Both the position numbers and the translations under genes were made by a program. The notes under the pieces are model-generated. The model had not been told where the DNA came from and did not search any database. It was given only the letters and a program-made list of their open reading frames with translations. 64,000 bases of DNA from Marinimicrococcus sp033875255 (GTDB lineage Bacteria > Pseudomonadota > Alphaproteobacteria > Geminicoccales > Geminicoccaceae). Positions within the stretch are counted from its first letter, which is position 1. The number at the start of each line of letters is the position of its first letter. The stretch lies in the NCBI GenBank assembly GCA_033875255.1, contig JAWZSN010000002.1:124001-188000 (forward strand). Direction: 5' to 3'. This document shows positions 26,248-35,579 of this stretch, piece by piece.

Positions 26248-27348
26248 CTAGACCGGCAGTGCGATACTGTCGGAGACCGGCCAGGAGAGCTCGACCGACT
26301 GCCCGGGCTCCGCGCCAGGCCCAGCCTGCCCGTTCTGCACGTCGACGATCATCTCGGTGCCCGGTTCCAGCTCGACCATGTGCCGATGGATATTGCCGAG
26401 GAACGACGTGCGTCCGAGACGGCCGGCGACGTGGTTCCTTTCGACCTCGTCATGGGCAGGGCGGCCGATGCGCACCCGCTCCGGGCGAACGAAAAGGGCC
26501 GCCCGCTGCGCGTTCTGGACGCCGTTGCCCGCCCGGGCCTGAAAGGCCGTGCCCGCCGCCGTGCGCAGGCGCACCCGGCCGTCCCGGACCTCCTCGATTG
26601 TCCCCTCCAGCAAGTTCGCCTCGCCGAGAAAGCGACCGGCGAAGGTATTGGCGGGCGTCTCATAGACCTCCCGCGGCGGCCCGACCTGCTCGATCCGCCC
26701 GCTATTCATGATCGCGATGCGGTCGGACATGTTCATCGCCTCTTCCTGATCGTGCGTGACATAGACGACCGTCATGCCCAACTGCTGCTGTATCTCCTTG
26801 ATCTCGAGCTGCATCTGGTATCTGAGATTCTTGTCCAGCGCACCCAGCGGCTCGTCCATCAAGACAACGGGCGGACGAAAGACAATGGCCCGAGCGATAG
26901 CGACCCGCTGCTGCTGCCCGCCAGAGAGCTGGCGGGCATAGCGGTCGGCAAAACGCTCCAGGCGGACGAGCTCAAGCGCCGACATCACCCGCTTTTTGAG
27001 CTCAGCGGCTGGAACGCGCCTGGCGCGCAGCGGAAACGCGACGTTCTCGAATACATTCAGGTGAGGGAAGATGGCATAGTTCTGGAACACCATGCCGAAG
27101 CCACGGTGCTGGGGGCGCACGCCGACGATGTTCGTCCGGTCGACGAAGATGTCTCCGCCGTCCACCTCGGCAAAGCCCGCCAGCATCATCAAGGTTGTCG
27201 TCTTGCCAGAGCCCGAGGGGCCTAGCAATGAGAAGAACTCTCCAGCATTGATTGTTACACTTACGTTGTCCACCACCGCTTCTTTGTTATATCTTTTAGT
27301 GACGGATCGAAGCTCGATAGCCCCTTCATGCGGGATGGTACGAGGCAT
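26248..27348 (-). CDS. ABC transporter ATP-binding protein, PotA type
   Basis: This 366-residue ATPase has Walker A GPSGSGKTT (about 39-47), signature LSGGQQQRVAIARAI, Walker B VVLMDEPLGALD and a C-terminal TOBE domain (about 280-360), the PotA/MalK layout. It energises the PotBC-like permeases. Its start abuts the binding-protein stop (27349-27351) with no gap, so the genes are tightly coupled. Confidence 0.93.
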   Translation of the reverse strand: MPRTIPHEGAIELRSVTKRYNKEAVVDNVSVTINAGEFFSLLGPSGSGKTTTLMMLAGFAEVDGGDIFVDRTNIVGVRPQHRGFGMVFQNYAIFPHLNVFENVAFPLRARRVPAAELKKRVMSALELVRLERFADRYARQLSGGQQQRVAIARAIVFRPPVVLMDEPLGALDKNLRYQMQLEIKEIQQQLGMTVVYVTHDQEEAMNMSDRIAIMNSGRIEQVGPPREVYETPANTFAGRFLGEANLLEGTIEEVRDGRVRLRTAAGTAFQARAGNGVQNAQRAALFVRPERVRIGRPAHDEVERNHVAGRLGRTSFLGNIHRHMVELEPGTEMIVDVQNGQAGPGAEPGQSVELSWPVSDSIALPV

Positions 27349-28425
27349 TTACTGAATAATCCAGTCCGACCAATAATCGTTAACCTTGGGACGGTTGTCC
27401 GACCACCAGCCGATATCGAGCACGAACCCCTTCGAGCGGGTCCAGGGGACGTTCGCGTCCGGATCGAGCAGTTCCGGCGCCATGGCCGAGTACGATTTCT
27501 GGTTCACCGGAATGGCCTTGTAGGTCGCGAGCCAGCGCGACTGGACCTCCGGGCTGGAGGCGTAGTCGATGAATTTCACGGCGGCTTCCGCATTCCGGGA
27601 GTCCTTCGGAATGCCGTATGCCTGGACGAGCAGGGAGTTCTCGTTCCACTGGATCGCGAGCGGGGCGCCCTGGTCGGCAGCGACCTGCACGCGCGTGCTC
27701 CACAGGGAACCCATCACGACTTCATTATTGCTGAGAAGCTGTGTGGAGAGCGCTCCTGTGTCCCAGAACTTCGGAATAGACGAGCGGATGCGCGAAAGCG
27801 ACGCGAAGGCCCGCTCGATGTCCAGCGGGTACAACTTGTCGCGCGGCACACCATCAGCAATCAGCGCCTGCTCCAGAGCCGGCGTGCCCGACGCCATTGC
27901 CGGAAGTGTCCGCGGCCCCGGGAAGTTCTTCGGATCCCAGAAATCGGCCCAGGAGCGCGGCTCGCTGCCTTTCGGGAACTTCTCGGTGTTGTACGCCAAC
28001 GCCATGGCGTAGATGAACGAGCCTACCTGATATTCCCGCTTGATCACCGGGTCCAGATCACCCGGGTCCGTATACGAGAATTTCTCGTAGGGAATAGGCA
28101 TCAGATAGTTGCTTTTCTCGAGCTCCAGCAGAATTCCGTCGCCGGTGTCGATGAGATCGAGCTCGACGTGGCCTGACTTGAACATCGCCAGCAGCTTCGC
28201 GGAGGTCGCCGCCACCGGAACGATCTCGATCCCGGTCTCCTGCTGAAACGGCTCGTACACCGCCTTCCGCTTGTAATCGTCAAATGAGCCGCCTGGGGTG
28301 CGGACCAGGAGCTGCTGGGCTGCTGCCGCGCGACGCGGCCAGATCCACGGGGCGGCGATTGCCGCGCCGGCAGCGCCGACGAGCACGGAGCGGCGACTCG
28401 GATTCGTGATGTTGCTTTTAGCCAT
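27349..28425 (-). CDS. ABC transporter substrate-binding protein, PotD/Tat-exported
   Basis: This 358-residue extracellular binding protein of the spermidine/putrescine-like family has a twin-arginine leader (SRRSVLVGAAGAAIAAP, with a second RR in PRRAAAA). It continues LLVRTPGGSFDDYKRKAVYEPFQQETG and later FIDYASSPEVQSRWL, common in PotD-like proteins. ATG 28425 has AGGGGGG just upstream; the frame extends further only as non-coding leader. It is the first gene of the minus-strand operon potDABC-oxidase-RidA. Substrate unknown. Confidence 0.9.
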   Translation of the reverse strand: MAKSNITNPSRRSVLVGAAGAAIAAPWIWPRRAAAAQQLLVRTPGGSFDDYKRKAVYEPFQQETGIEIVPVAATSAKLLAMFKSGHVELDLIDTGDGILLELEKSNYLMPIPYEKFSYTDPGDLDPVIKREYQVGSFIYAMALAYNTEKFPKGSEPRSWADFWDPKNFPGPRTLPAMASGTPALEQALIADGVPRDKLYPLDIERAFASLSRIRSSIPKFWDTGALSTQLLSNNEVVMGSLWSTRVQVAADQGAPLAIQWNENSLLVQAYGIPKDSRNAEAAVKFIDYASSPEVQSRWLATYKAIPVNQKSYSAMAPELLDPDANVPWTRSKGFVLDIGWWSDNRPKVNDYWSDWIIQ

Positions 28426-28999
28426 TGGGCCCCCCTGGATTGTGCGCGCGTTTTGATTGGTGAGCGCACTGGCGACGCTGCAACGCAAGGAATGACTGAC
28501 GTGCATTCTTTGTCGTCGGGTCGCGTTCTTTGGTCGTGTCTGGCATGGCGGACGCGAGTTTTCCAGACAGAATCGTCGAGCGAGACAGAGCGGCGGGGTC
28601 GGCCCACAGCCCGACGATCGGGGGATGGCGGACGAGGGGCGCCCTCGTCGCGGAAGAAGGCGGTTCCTCGGCAAGCGCAGAACTCTTTGTCGGGAACCGA
28701 TTTATCGACCCGGGGCCCGCTTTCCATGGAAGCCAGTCCCGAGGTGCGCCCGGTGTCGGTCTCAGCGGTTGAGGGCGATGGTACCAGTTGCGCCAAATCG
28801 ATTGGTCAGGCGGGGTTACGACAGCGGCGGCCATCGCTCCTTGCCCGGGGTCGGGGAGGCGCGGGACGCGGAGGACGACATCGACCGCCCGCTCTCGCCG
28901 GGCCGCCGGCGGGGCCCGTGGATCAGGAGCGTGATCGCGAGCAGCCTTCAGCCGCAAATGAGATTGCGTGAAACGATTTAGTGCACTACATATTTGCGC
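28426..28999. other. Intergenic region between divergent transport operons
   Basis: About 570 bases without a supported gene, between the PotD-like gene (minus) and the RpiR gene (plus). Open frames on both strands here have no recognisable domains. The right end is AT-richer (28950-28998), with a GCAAAT (28954-28959) / ATTTGC (28992-28997) inverted pair flanking TGAAACGATTTAGTGCA. This may be part of an RpiR operator, but it is weak. Nothing else was recognised. Confidence 0.35.
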
Positions 29000-29917
29000 A
29001 TGATCAAGCGAGGCTGCGAACAGGGAGCCGTCCGGGCTGCGCCGCCGGAAACGGTCGATGAGCTGCGGAGGTGGCTCGAGCAGGCGCAGGCAACGGGCCG
29101 CCCGCGGCTCGGCGAGCGTGCGCGCGCGGCGCTCGTGCATATGCTCGACGATCCGCATGGCGCGGCGGTGAAGACGATCTCGCAGATCGCCGAGGCGGAA
29201 GGGGTCGACCCGTCGACCATCACGCGGCTTGGCCAGCGGCTGGGATTCGAAGGGTTCTCCGGGCTGCAGCAGGTGTTTCGCCGTCACGTCGGCGACCGCG
29301 GCGGCTTCTACAGCAGTCAGGCCTATCCACTCCTGGGGGCCGGGACGTCGAACGCACCGGATTTCGTGCGCAATCTCGCGAACGACGAGATCAAGCGGCT
29401 TTCGAAGACGGTCGAGAGCCTGCGCACCGAGGACATCGACCGCGCCGCGGAGTTCATCGCGCAAGCGGAGAACGTCTACGTCCTGGGGATGCGCGCGACG
29501 CACTCCCTGGCCTTCTTTCTCGGCTCGTTCCTCCGCCATCTCCGGCCGCGCGTGCATCTGATCGGCGGCGCCGAGGATCTTCTGGCAGGGGTCGCGCAGA
29601 TCTCGCCGCAGGACGTCCTCGTGGCGTTCTCGTTCCGTCCCTACACCAAGCTGGCGGTCGAGGCGTGCAGGGCCGCGCGGGTCCGTGGTGTGCCGCTGGT
29701 GGCGGTGTCCGACACCGGCTCGCCGATCGCCTCCGAGGACGAGGGCGTGGTCACGCTCTATGCCCGCTCGCCCTTTTATTTCAACGCGGCGATCTCGAAC
29801 CTGTTTCTCGCCGAGGTCCTGGCGTCGGCGGTCGCCCAGCGGCTCGGCGACCGGGCGCGGAGCTATCTCGGCAATCTCGAGGACCTGCTCAAGCGGCTGG
29901 ACATCGAGACGTCATGA
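29000..29917 (+). CDS. RpiR-family transcriptional regulator (HTH plus SIS domain)
   Basis: This 305-residue protein has an RpiR-type N-terminal HTH. TISQIAEAEGVDPSTITRLGQRLGFEGFSGL spans roughly 60-90 and is the family hallmark. A SIS domain follows (about 135-265) with VYVLGMRATHSLAFFLGSF and ISPQDVLVAFSFRPYTKLAVEA. RpiR proteins sense sugar phosphates or related ligands, though some control amino acid uptake. It starts at ATG 29000, 67 bases before aapJ on the same strand, and is divergent from the Pot-like operon. It may control either or both. Confidence 0.9.
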   Translation: MIKRGCEQGAVRAAPPETVDELRRWLEQAQATGRPRLGERARAALVHMLDDPHGAAVKTISQIAEAEGVDPSTITRLGQRLGFEGFSGLQQVFRRHVGDRGGFYSSQAYPLLGAGTSNAPDFVRNLANDEIKRLSKTVESLRTEDIDRAAEFIAQAENVYVLGMRATHSLAFFLGSFLRHLRPRVHLIGGAEDLLAGVAQISPQDVLVAFSFRPYTKLAVEACRAARVRGVPLVAVSDTGSPIASEDEGVVTLYARSPFYFNAAISNLFLAEVLASAVAQRLGDRARSYLGNLEDLLKRLDIETS

Positions 29918-29984
29918 GGTTTTTGCGGCCGCTGGCCCGGCGCCTGCGGCCGACACGATGTGTGTTTCGATAGGGGGGTACAAG

Positions 29985-31007
29985 ATGAAGGTAAGAATGC
30001 TCGCCGCCGCCTTGGGTGCGGTCGCCTTGTCCGGCATTCCCGGCGCCGGTCAGGCCGGAACGCTCGAGGACGTGCAGGAGCGCGGCACGATCAAGTGCGG
30101 GATCTCCGATAATCTGCCGGGCTTCGCCTTTCTCGACAGCGCCGGTGCGTGGTCGGGCTTCGATGTCGACTACTGCAAGGCTTTCTCGACGGCGGTCTTC
30201 GGAACGCCGGACAAGGTCGATTACGTGCCGCTGGCCTTCAACCAGTCGTTCGGCGCCTTGCAGTCCGGCGAGGTCGATGTTCTCTCGCGCAGTGTCACCT
30301 ATACGATCTCGCGTGACACCCAGCTCGGCATGAACTTCATCCCGCCGAACTTCTATACCGGCCAGAGCTTCATGACCCACAAGTCGCTGGACGTGGGCAG
30401 CGTGAACGAGCTCGACGGCGCGGCCGTGTGCGTTCTCGCCGGATCGGTGACCGAGCGCTACATCGCCGACTATTTCCGCGCCAAGGGGATGGCCTACAAG
30501 CCGGTGGCGGTCGAGACCACGGCGCAGATGTTCCCGGTCTACGAGAGCGGCCGCTGCGACGCGATCTCCCACGAGACGCCGTCGCTGGCGGTGGCGCGCT
30601 CGCGCCTCAAGGCGCCCGAGGAGCATGTGATCCTGCCGGAAGTGATCGCCAAGTCCTATCAGACGCCGGTCGTGCGCGAGAACGACGACCGGTGGTTCGA
30701 CATCATGCGCTGGACCCATTTCGCCCTCGTCACCGCCGAGGAGCTCGGCGTGACCAGCGAGAATGTCGCCACGCTGCGCGACGAGTCGACCGATCCGATC
30801 ATCCGCACCTTCCTCGGCGTGGACGGCGAGATCGGCAGCAAGATGGGCCTGGCCGACGACTGGACGGTCAAGCTCGTCGAGGCGGTGGGCAATTACGGCG
30901 AGCTCTACGACCGCAATATCGGCGCCGATTCGCCGCTCGCCATCCCGCGCGGGATGAACGACATCGCCCAGCGCGGCGGCCTGCTGTTCGCGCCGTCCTG
31001 GAGGTAA
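29985..31007 (+). CDS. aapJ: General L-amino acid ABC binding protein, AapJ type
   Basis: This 340-residue protein has a signal peptide (…VALSGIPGAGQA) followed by TLEDVQERGTIKCGISDNLPGFAFLDSAG and GFDVDYCKAFSTAVFG. This is typical of the long AapJ/BztA binding proteins, which at ~340 residues exceed usual amino acid binding proteins. It is preceded by AGGGGGG. It is the first gene of aapJQMP and delivers amino acids to AapQM. Specificity may be broad; this is inferred from family. Confidence 0.9.
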   Translation: MKVRMLAAALGAVALSGIPGAGQAGTLEDVQERGTIKCGISDNLPGFAFLDSAGAWSGFDVDYCKAFSTAVFGTPDKVDYVPLAFNQSFGALQSGEVDVLSRSVTYTISRDTQLGMNFIPPNFYTGQSFMTHKSLDVGSVNELDGAAVCVLAGSVTERYIADYFRAKGMAYKPVAVETTAQMFPVYESGRCDAISHETPSLAVARSRLKAPEEHVILPEVIAKSYQTPVVRENDDRWFDIMRWTHFALVTAEELGVTSENVATLRDESTDPIIRTFLGVDGEIGSKMGLADDWTVKLVEAVGNYGELYDRNIGADSPLAIPRGMNDIAQRGGLLFAPSWR

Positions 31008-31122
31008 GGCGGGCGTCAACCGCCAGCTGACCGGGTGACGCTCGGCCAAAGCCCGCGGCAAGGTTCGGCAGGTCGGCAGATCTGCCGGGTCTTGTCCGCC
31101 CGAGGTCGTTCTTCCCCCCTAG

Positions 31123-32313
31123 ATGGAGCAGGAAAGCATGTCCGTGGTCGCCGAGGTGCCGCTACCGCCGTTCTGGCGGCGGCCTCTGCTCCGAGACATC
31201 CTTTGGCAGACCGTGATCCCGCTGCTGCTCATTGCGGCGATCTGGTTCTTCGTGCGCAATGCCGGCGCGAATCTCGAGAAGAGCTCCCTTGTCTTCGGCG
31301 GGAGCTTTCTGGGGGGGATCGCGTCCTTCGAGCTCGGCAGCAACCTCGTCGGCTTCGCCGCGGGGGATCCCGTCTACAAGGCGCTCCTGGTCGGCATCGT
31401 CAACACGTTGCACGTCTCGGTGGTCGCCATCGTCCTCGCGACCCTGCTGGGGATCCTGGTCGGCGTGGCGCGGCTCTCGTCGAACCCCCTGGCGGCGGGC
31501 CTGAGCCGCATCTATGTCGAGGTGGCGCGCAACGTGCCGCTCCTTTTGCAGCTGTTGTTCTGGTATGCGCTCATCACCCGTGCGCTGCCCAGCCCGCGGC
31601 AGGCCTGGGAGCTGCTGCCGGGATTCTTTTTGACCAATCGCGGGCTCAATCTGCCGCTGCCCGGGCCCGAGCCGGTCTATGGCTGGATGCTCCTCGCCTT
31701 CGCGTCCGCCTGCGTCTTGGTCCTGGGGATGGAATGGCGCGCCCGCCGCCGCCCGCAGAGCATGCCGCACCGCGCCTCGAGGCGCCCGCTGCGGCTGGCG
31801 CTGCTCGTGGGTGCGCCGGCGCTGGTCTTCGTGCTGGGCGGCATGCCGGTGAGCCTGGACGTGCCGGTCATGCGCGGGTTCGGCTTTCACGGCGGCCTCT
31901 CGCTGCCGCCGGAATATGTGGCCCTTCTGCTGGGCCTCACACTCTATACCGGCGCCTTCATCGCCGAGATCGTGCGGGGCGGCATTCTCGGGGTTCACCG
32001 GGGCCAGATCGAGGCCGCGGAGGCGCTCGGCCTGTCGCGGGGGCAATGCCTGCGCAAGATCGTCCTGCCGCAGGCGATGCAGATCATCGTGCCGCCGCTG
32101 GGCAGCCAGTATGTCAGCCTCCTGAAGAACAGCTCGCTCGCGGTCGCGATCGGCTATCCCGACATCGTCCGGGTCTCCACCGTGGTCATCAGCGAGACCG
32201 GGCATGCGATCGAGATGATCGGGGTGATGATGATCGTCTATCTCCTGCTGAGCCTGATCACCTCGGCGCTGGTCAATCTCTACAACCGGGCCGTCACGCG
32301 GGAGGCGCGCTAG
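31123..32313 (+). CDS. aapQ: General L-amino acid ABC permease AapQ
   Basis: This 396-residue membrane protein has the AapQ/BztB layout: a TM near 25-42, the permease block (GIVNTLHVSVVAIVLATLLG), a large mid-protein insertion and the EAA loop AAEALGLSRGQCLRKIVLPQA followed by PPLGSQYVSLLKNSSLAVAIG. ATG 31123 is given; ATG 31138 has a better spaced AGGAAAG and may be the true start. It overlaps the AapM start by one base. It forms the channel with AapM. Confidence 0.9.
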   Translation: MEQESMSVVAEVPLPPFWRRPLLRDILWQTVIPLLLIAAIWFFVRNAGANLEKSSLVFGGSFLGGIASFELGSNLVGFAAGDPVYKALLVGIVNTLHVSVVAIVLATLLGILVGVARLSSNPLAAGLSRIYVEVARNVPLLLQLLFWYALITRALPSPRQAWELLPGFFLTNRGLNLPLPGPEPVYGWMLLAFASACVLVLGMEWRARRRPQSMPHRASRRPLRLALLVGAPALVFVLGGMPVSLDVPVMRGFGFHGGLSLPPEYVALLLGLTLYTGAFIAEIVRGGILGVHRGQIEAAEALGLSRGQCLRKIVLPQAMQIIVPPLGSQYVSLLKNSSLAVAIGYPDIVRVSTVVISETGHAIEMIGVMMIVYLLLSLITSALVNLYNRAVTREAR

Positions 32314-33416
32314 TGGCTGTCGAGCGGAGCACGATGCCGGTCCTGCCACCGGCCCCGCCATCCCGATCCCGTGTCCTCGTCAAGGGCCTGTTCGGCTCGG
32401 TCACCAACACCGCCATCACGCTGGCCATCCTCGCGGTGCTCGCGGTGATCCTGCCCGAGCTCTTTCGCTGGGCGGTTCTCGACAGCCTGTGGGCGCCGGC
32501 CTCGCCGCAAAGCTGCATCCAGGGCGACGGCGCCTGCTGGGCCTTCATCCAGGACAAGGCGAGGCTGATCCTGTTCGGCCGCTACCCGCCGGCGGAGCAC
32601 TGGCGGCCGATCCTGGCGATGGCCTTGTGGATGGGGGCGATCGCCGTCAGCGCCGACTGGCGCCAGTGGGGCCGCCGGCACTGGCCGCGCTTTTTGCTGG
32701 TGCTGTGGGCGGCGGTGCTGCTCGTCGACGCCGTCTTGATGGCCGGCGGCGCCTTCGGCCTGCGCGAGGTTCCGCTGGAGATGTGGAGCGGCCTGCCGCT
32801 CACCATCATGATCGCCACCTTCGGGCTCTCCAGCGCCTTCGTGCTGTCGATCTTCCTGGCCCTGGGGCGCCGCTCGCGGCTGCCGGTCGTGCGCTGGCTG
32901 AGCATCGGCTATATCGAGATCATCCGCGGCGTGCCGCTGATCAGCATCCTGTTCATGGCCGCCGTGGTGCTGCCGATCATCCTTCCGCCCGACCTCGTCA
33001 TCGACAAGATCGTGCGCGCCCAGGTGGCCTTCTTCCTGTTCTTCGCGGCCTACATGGCCGAGACCATCCGCGGCGGCCTCCAGTCCATTCCCAAGGGCCA
33101 GTACGAGGCGGCCGACGCGCTGGCGATGAGCTACTGGCAAAGCATGCGCCGGATCATCGTGCCCCAGGCGCTGCGCGTGACCGTGCCCTCGATGGTCAAC
33201 ATCTTCATCAGCGCCTTCAAGGACACCTCGCTGGTCGTGATCATCAGCATGCACGATCTTCTGGGCACGACCAACGCCGCGACCAACGATCCGGTATGGC
33301 TGGGCGTCTATGTCGAGGCCTACGTGTTCACGGCGCTCATCTACCTCGTCTTCTGCTTCATGATGTCCTGGTACAGCCAGCGTCTCGAAGTCCACATCAA
33401 GACCGGAAGAAGATGA
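32313..33416 (+). CDS. aapM: General L-amino acid ABC permease AapM
   Basis: This 367-residue permease of the AapM/BztC type has an extended N-terminal region with a first TM near 30-50, helices near 100-140, then the permease core GLPLTIMIATFGLSSAFVLS. RGVPLISILFMAAVVLP and EAADALAMSYWQSMRRIIVPQALR (EAA loop) follow. It starts at GTG 32313 inside the aapQ stop and overlaps aapP by ATGA. It partners AapQ. Confidence 0.9.
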   Translation: MAVERSTMPVLPPAPPSRSRVLVKGLFGSVTNTAITLAILAVLAVILPELFRWAVLDSLWAPASPQSCIQGDGACWAFIQDKARLILFGRYPPAEHWRPILAMALWMGAIAVSADWRQWGRRHWPRFLLVLWAAVLLVDAVLMAGGAFGLREVPLEMWSGLPLTIMIATFGLSSAFVLSIFLALGRRSRLPVVRWLSIGYIEIIRGVPLISILFMAAVVLPIILPPDLVIDKIVRAQVAFFLFFAAYMAETIRGGLQSIPKGQYEAADALAMSYWQSMRRIIVPQALRVTVPSMVNIFISAFKDTSLVVIISMHDLLGTTNAATNDPVWLGVYVEAYVFTALIYLVFCFMMSWYSQRLEVHIKTGRR

Positions 33417-34192
33417 CACACAACCGGGGATCACGCGACGATGTGGCGCCGGGCGATGCCGCCGTCGTGCGGATGAGCAGGGTCAACAAGCGCTTCGGCA
33501 GGCTGCACGTCCTCAAGAACATCGACCTGAACGTGGCGCGCGGCGAATGCATCGTCGTCTTCGGCCCGTCGGGATCCGGCAAGTCCACCCTGATCCGCTG
33601 CATCAACGGACTCGAGACCTTCGAGAGCGGCAGCATCACCGTGAACGGCATCCCGGTCTCGCACGCCCTGGGGACGATCCGCGACGTGCGTCGCACCGTG
33701 GGCATGGTGTTCCAGCAGTTCAACCTGTTTCCGCACATGAGCGTTCTGGAGAACTGCACGGCGGCCCCGACGATGGTGAACGGCCTGTCCGCCAGGGAGG
33801 CGGCAGAGCGGGCGGGCGCGGTGCTCGAGCGGGTGCGCATCGCCGATCAGGCGCACAAGCTGCCCAGCGAGCTGTCGGGTGGACAGCAGCAGCGCGTCGC
33901 CATCGCCCGCGCCTTGTGCATGCAGCCGAGCGTCCTGCTGTTCGACGAGCCCACCTCCGCGCTCGACCCGGAGATGGTCAAGGAGGTGCTCGACGTCATG
34001 CACGAGCTCGCCGAGGGCGGCACCACCATGGTCTGCGTGACCCACGAGATGGGCTTCGCCCGCAGCGTGGCGACCCGCATGGTGTTCATCGACCACGGCG
34101 TCATTCTTCAGGAGGATTCGCCAAAGGACCTGTTCGCGAACCCCAAATCGGTGCGCATCGAGCGGTTCCTGGAGCAGATTCTGACGCATTGA
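33413..34192 (+). CDS. aapP: General L-amino acid ABC ATPase AapP
   Basis: This 259-residue polar amino acid transporter ATPase has Walker A GPSGSGKST, Q-loop MVFQQFNLFPHMSVLEN, signature LSGGQQQRVAIARAL, Walker B VLLFDEPTSALDPEMV and switch His in VTHEMGFAR. It has the length and motifs of GlnQ/AapP. It starts in the aapM stop. It is followed 44 bases later by an aminotransferase that may process the imported substrate. Confidence 0.94.
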   Translation: MTHNRGSRDDVAPGDAAVVRMSRVNKRFGRLHVLKNIDLNVARGECIVVFGPSGSGKSTLIRCINGLETFESGSITVNGIPVSHALGTIRDVRRTVGMVFQQFNLFPHMSVLENCTAAPTMVNGLSAREAAERAGAVLERVRIADQAHKLPSELSGGQQQRVAIARALCMQPSVLLFDEPTSALDPEMVKEVLDVMHELAEGGTTMVCVTHEMGFARSVATRMVFIDHGVILQEDSPKDLFANPKSVRIERFLEQILTH

Positions 34193-34236
34193 CCATCAGG
34201 GCGATGGCAGTGCCGGCTAGGCAGGAAGGGGCAACA

Positions 34237-35559
34237 ATGTCGGGTGACGGTGCAATGGCATCTTCTGGCAGGAACATCAGTGCCGCAGCGGCGCTCGAGG
34301 ACTCGACGGCGCGCTACATCAGGCACAATCCCGAGAGCCTCAGGCGGTTCGAGGAGAACCGGCGGTCCATGCCCGGCGGCAACACGCGCACGGTGATCTT
34401 CTACGATCCGTTCCCGGTGATGCTCAAGAAGGGCGAGGCCCAGCATCTCTGGGATGTCGACGGCCACCGCTACACCGACTTCCTCGGCGAGTACTCGGCC
34501 GGCCTTTACGGCCATTCCAACCCGGTGCTGAAGGCGGCGGCCTTCGAGGCCATCGAAGGCGGGATGGTGCTGGGCGGGCCGAACGGCTACGAGGGCCAGC
34601 TCGCCTCGCTGATCTGCCAGCGCTTTCCGTCCTGCGAGCGTGTCCGCTTTTGTAACTCCGGCACCGAAGCGGGCCTCATGGCGCTCGGCACGGCGCGCTC
34701 GGCTACCGGCCGCAGCCACATCATGGCGTTCGAGGGCGCCTACCATGGCGGCGTGCTGAGCTTCGGCAAGGGCAATGTCGCCAACGTTCCCTTTCCGACG
34801 GTTCTCGGCCGCTACAACGACATCGCCTCGACGCTGGAGAGGATCGAGGCGCACGCGAACGAGCTGGCGGCCATCATCGTCGAGCCGATGATGGGCTCCG
34901 GCGGTGCGATCCCCGGCGATGCGGAGTTTCTCCAGGCGCTGCGCGATGCCGCGACCCGGCACGGAATCGTGCTGATCTTCGACGAGGTGATGACCTCGCG
35001 CCTGTCGCCGGGCGGGCTGCAGGCCAAGCTCGGCATCACGCCCGACCTGACGACCTTCGGCAAGTATCTGGGCGGCGGCTTCTCCTTCGGCGCGTTCGGC
35101 GGCCGGGCGGACCTCATGGACCGGCTCGACCCCAGTCGGCCCAACAGCATCTCCCATGCCGGCACCTTCAACAACAACGTGGCCAGCATGGCGGCCGGTC
35201 TCGCCGGGCTGCGCGACGTCTTCACGCCCGAGGCGGCGGTGACGCTGAACGAGCAGGGCGAACGGTTCCGCGCGCGCATCAACGAGACCGCCCGTGCGCG
35301 CGGCATCCGCATGCAGGCCACCGGCGTGGGCTCGATCATCAGCCTGCACTTCAACGACCAACCCATCCGCTCGCCGCAGGACGTCGATCCGGCGCCGGAG
35401 CTGCGCTCGCTCATCCATCTCGAGATGATGGAGCGCGGCTTCTACTTCGCACGCCGGGGCTATATGAGCCTGTCGCTTTGCCTGGCCCCCGAGGACTTCG
35501 ATGGCTTCATCGCCGCTTATGACGATTTCATCCAGTCATACGAATCGCTGTTGACGTAA
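34237..35559 (+). CDS. Class III aminotransferase, glutamate-1-semialdehyde aminomutase-like
   Basis: This 440-residue PLP enzyme has NSGTEA (140-145), the cofactor Asp in FDEVM and the Schiff-base Lys276 in TFGKYLGGG. The wording (MPGGNTRTVIFYDPFPV, FNNNVASMAAG) matches the HemL-like subgroup common beside amino acid transporters rather than housekeeping HemL. A role in transaminating an imported amino acid, perhaps a beta- or D-amino acid, is inferred. ATG 34237 is preceded by GGAAGGGG. It is the last gene of the RpiR-aap cluster and precedes the IS remnants. Confidence 0.85.
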   Translation: MSGDGAMASSGRNISAAAALEDSTARYIRHNPESLRRFEENRRSMPGGNTRTVIFYDPFPVMLKKGEAQHLWDVDGHRYTDFLGEYSAGLYGHSNPVLKAAAFEAIEGGMVLGGPNGYEGQLASLICQRFPSCERVRFCNSGTEAGLMALGTARSATGRSHIMAFEGAYHGGVLSFGKGNVANVPFPTVLGRYNDIASTLERIEAHANELAAIIVEPMMGSGGAIPGDAEFLQALRDAATRHGIVLIFDEVMTSRLSPGGLQAKLGITPDLTTFGKYLGGGFSFGAFGGRADLMDRLDPSRPNSISHAGTFNNNVASMAAGLAGLRDVFTPEAAVTLNEQGERFRARINETARARGIRMQATGVGSIISLHFNDQPIRSPQDVDPAPELRSLIHLEMMERGFYFARRGYMSLSLCLAPEDFDGFIAAYDDFIQSYESLLT

Positions 35560-35579
35560 TCGCCAGACACGCACGCGAC

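Noticed and set aside
28418..29557. Minus-strand ORF across the Pot/RpiR intergenic region
   Set aside because: It overlaps the RpiR gene antisense and has no domain or ribosome site.
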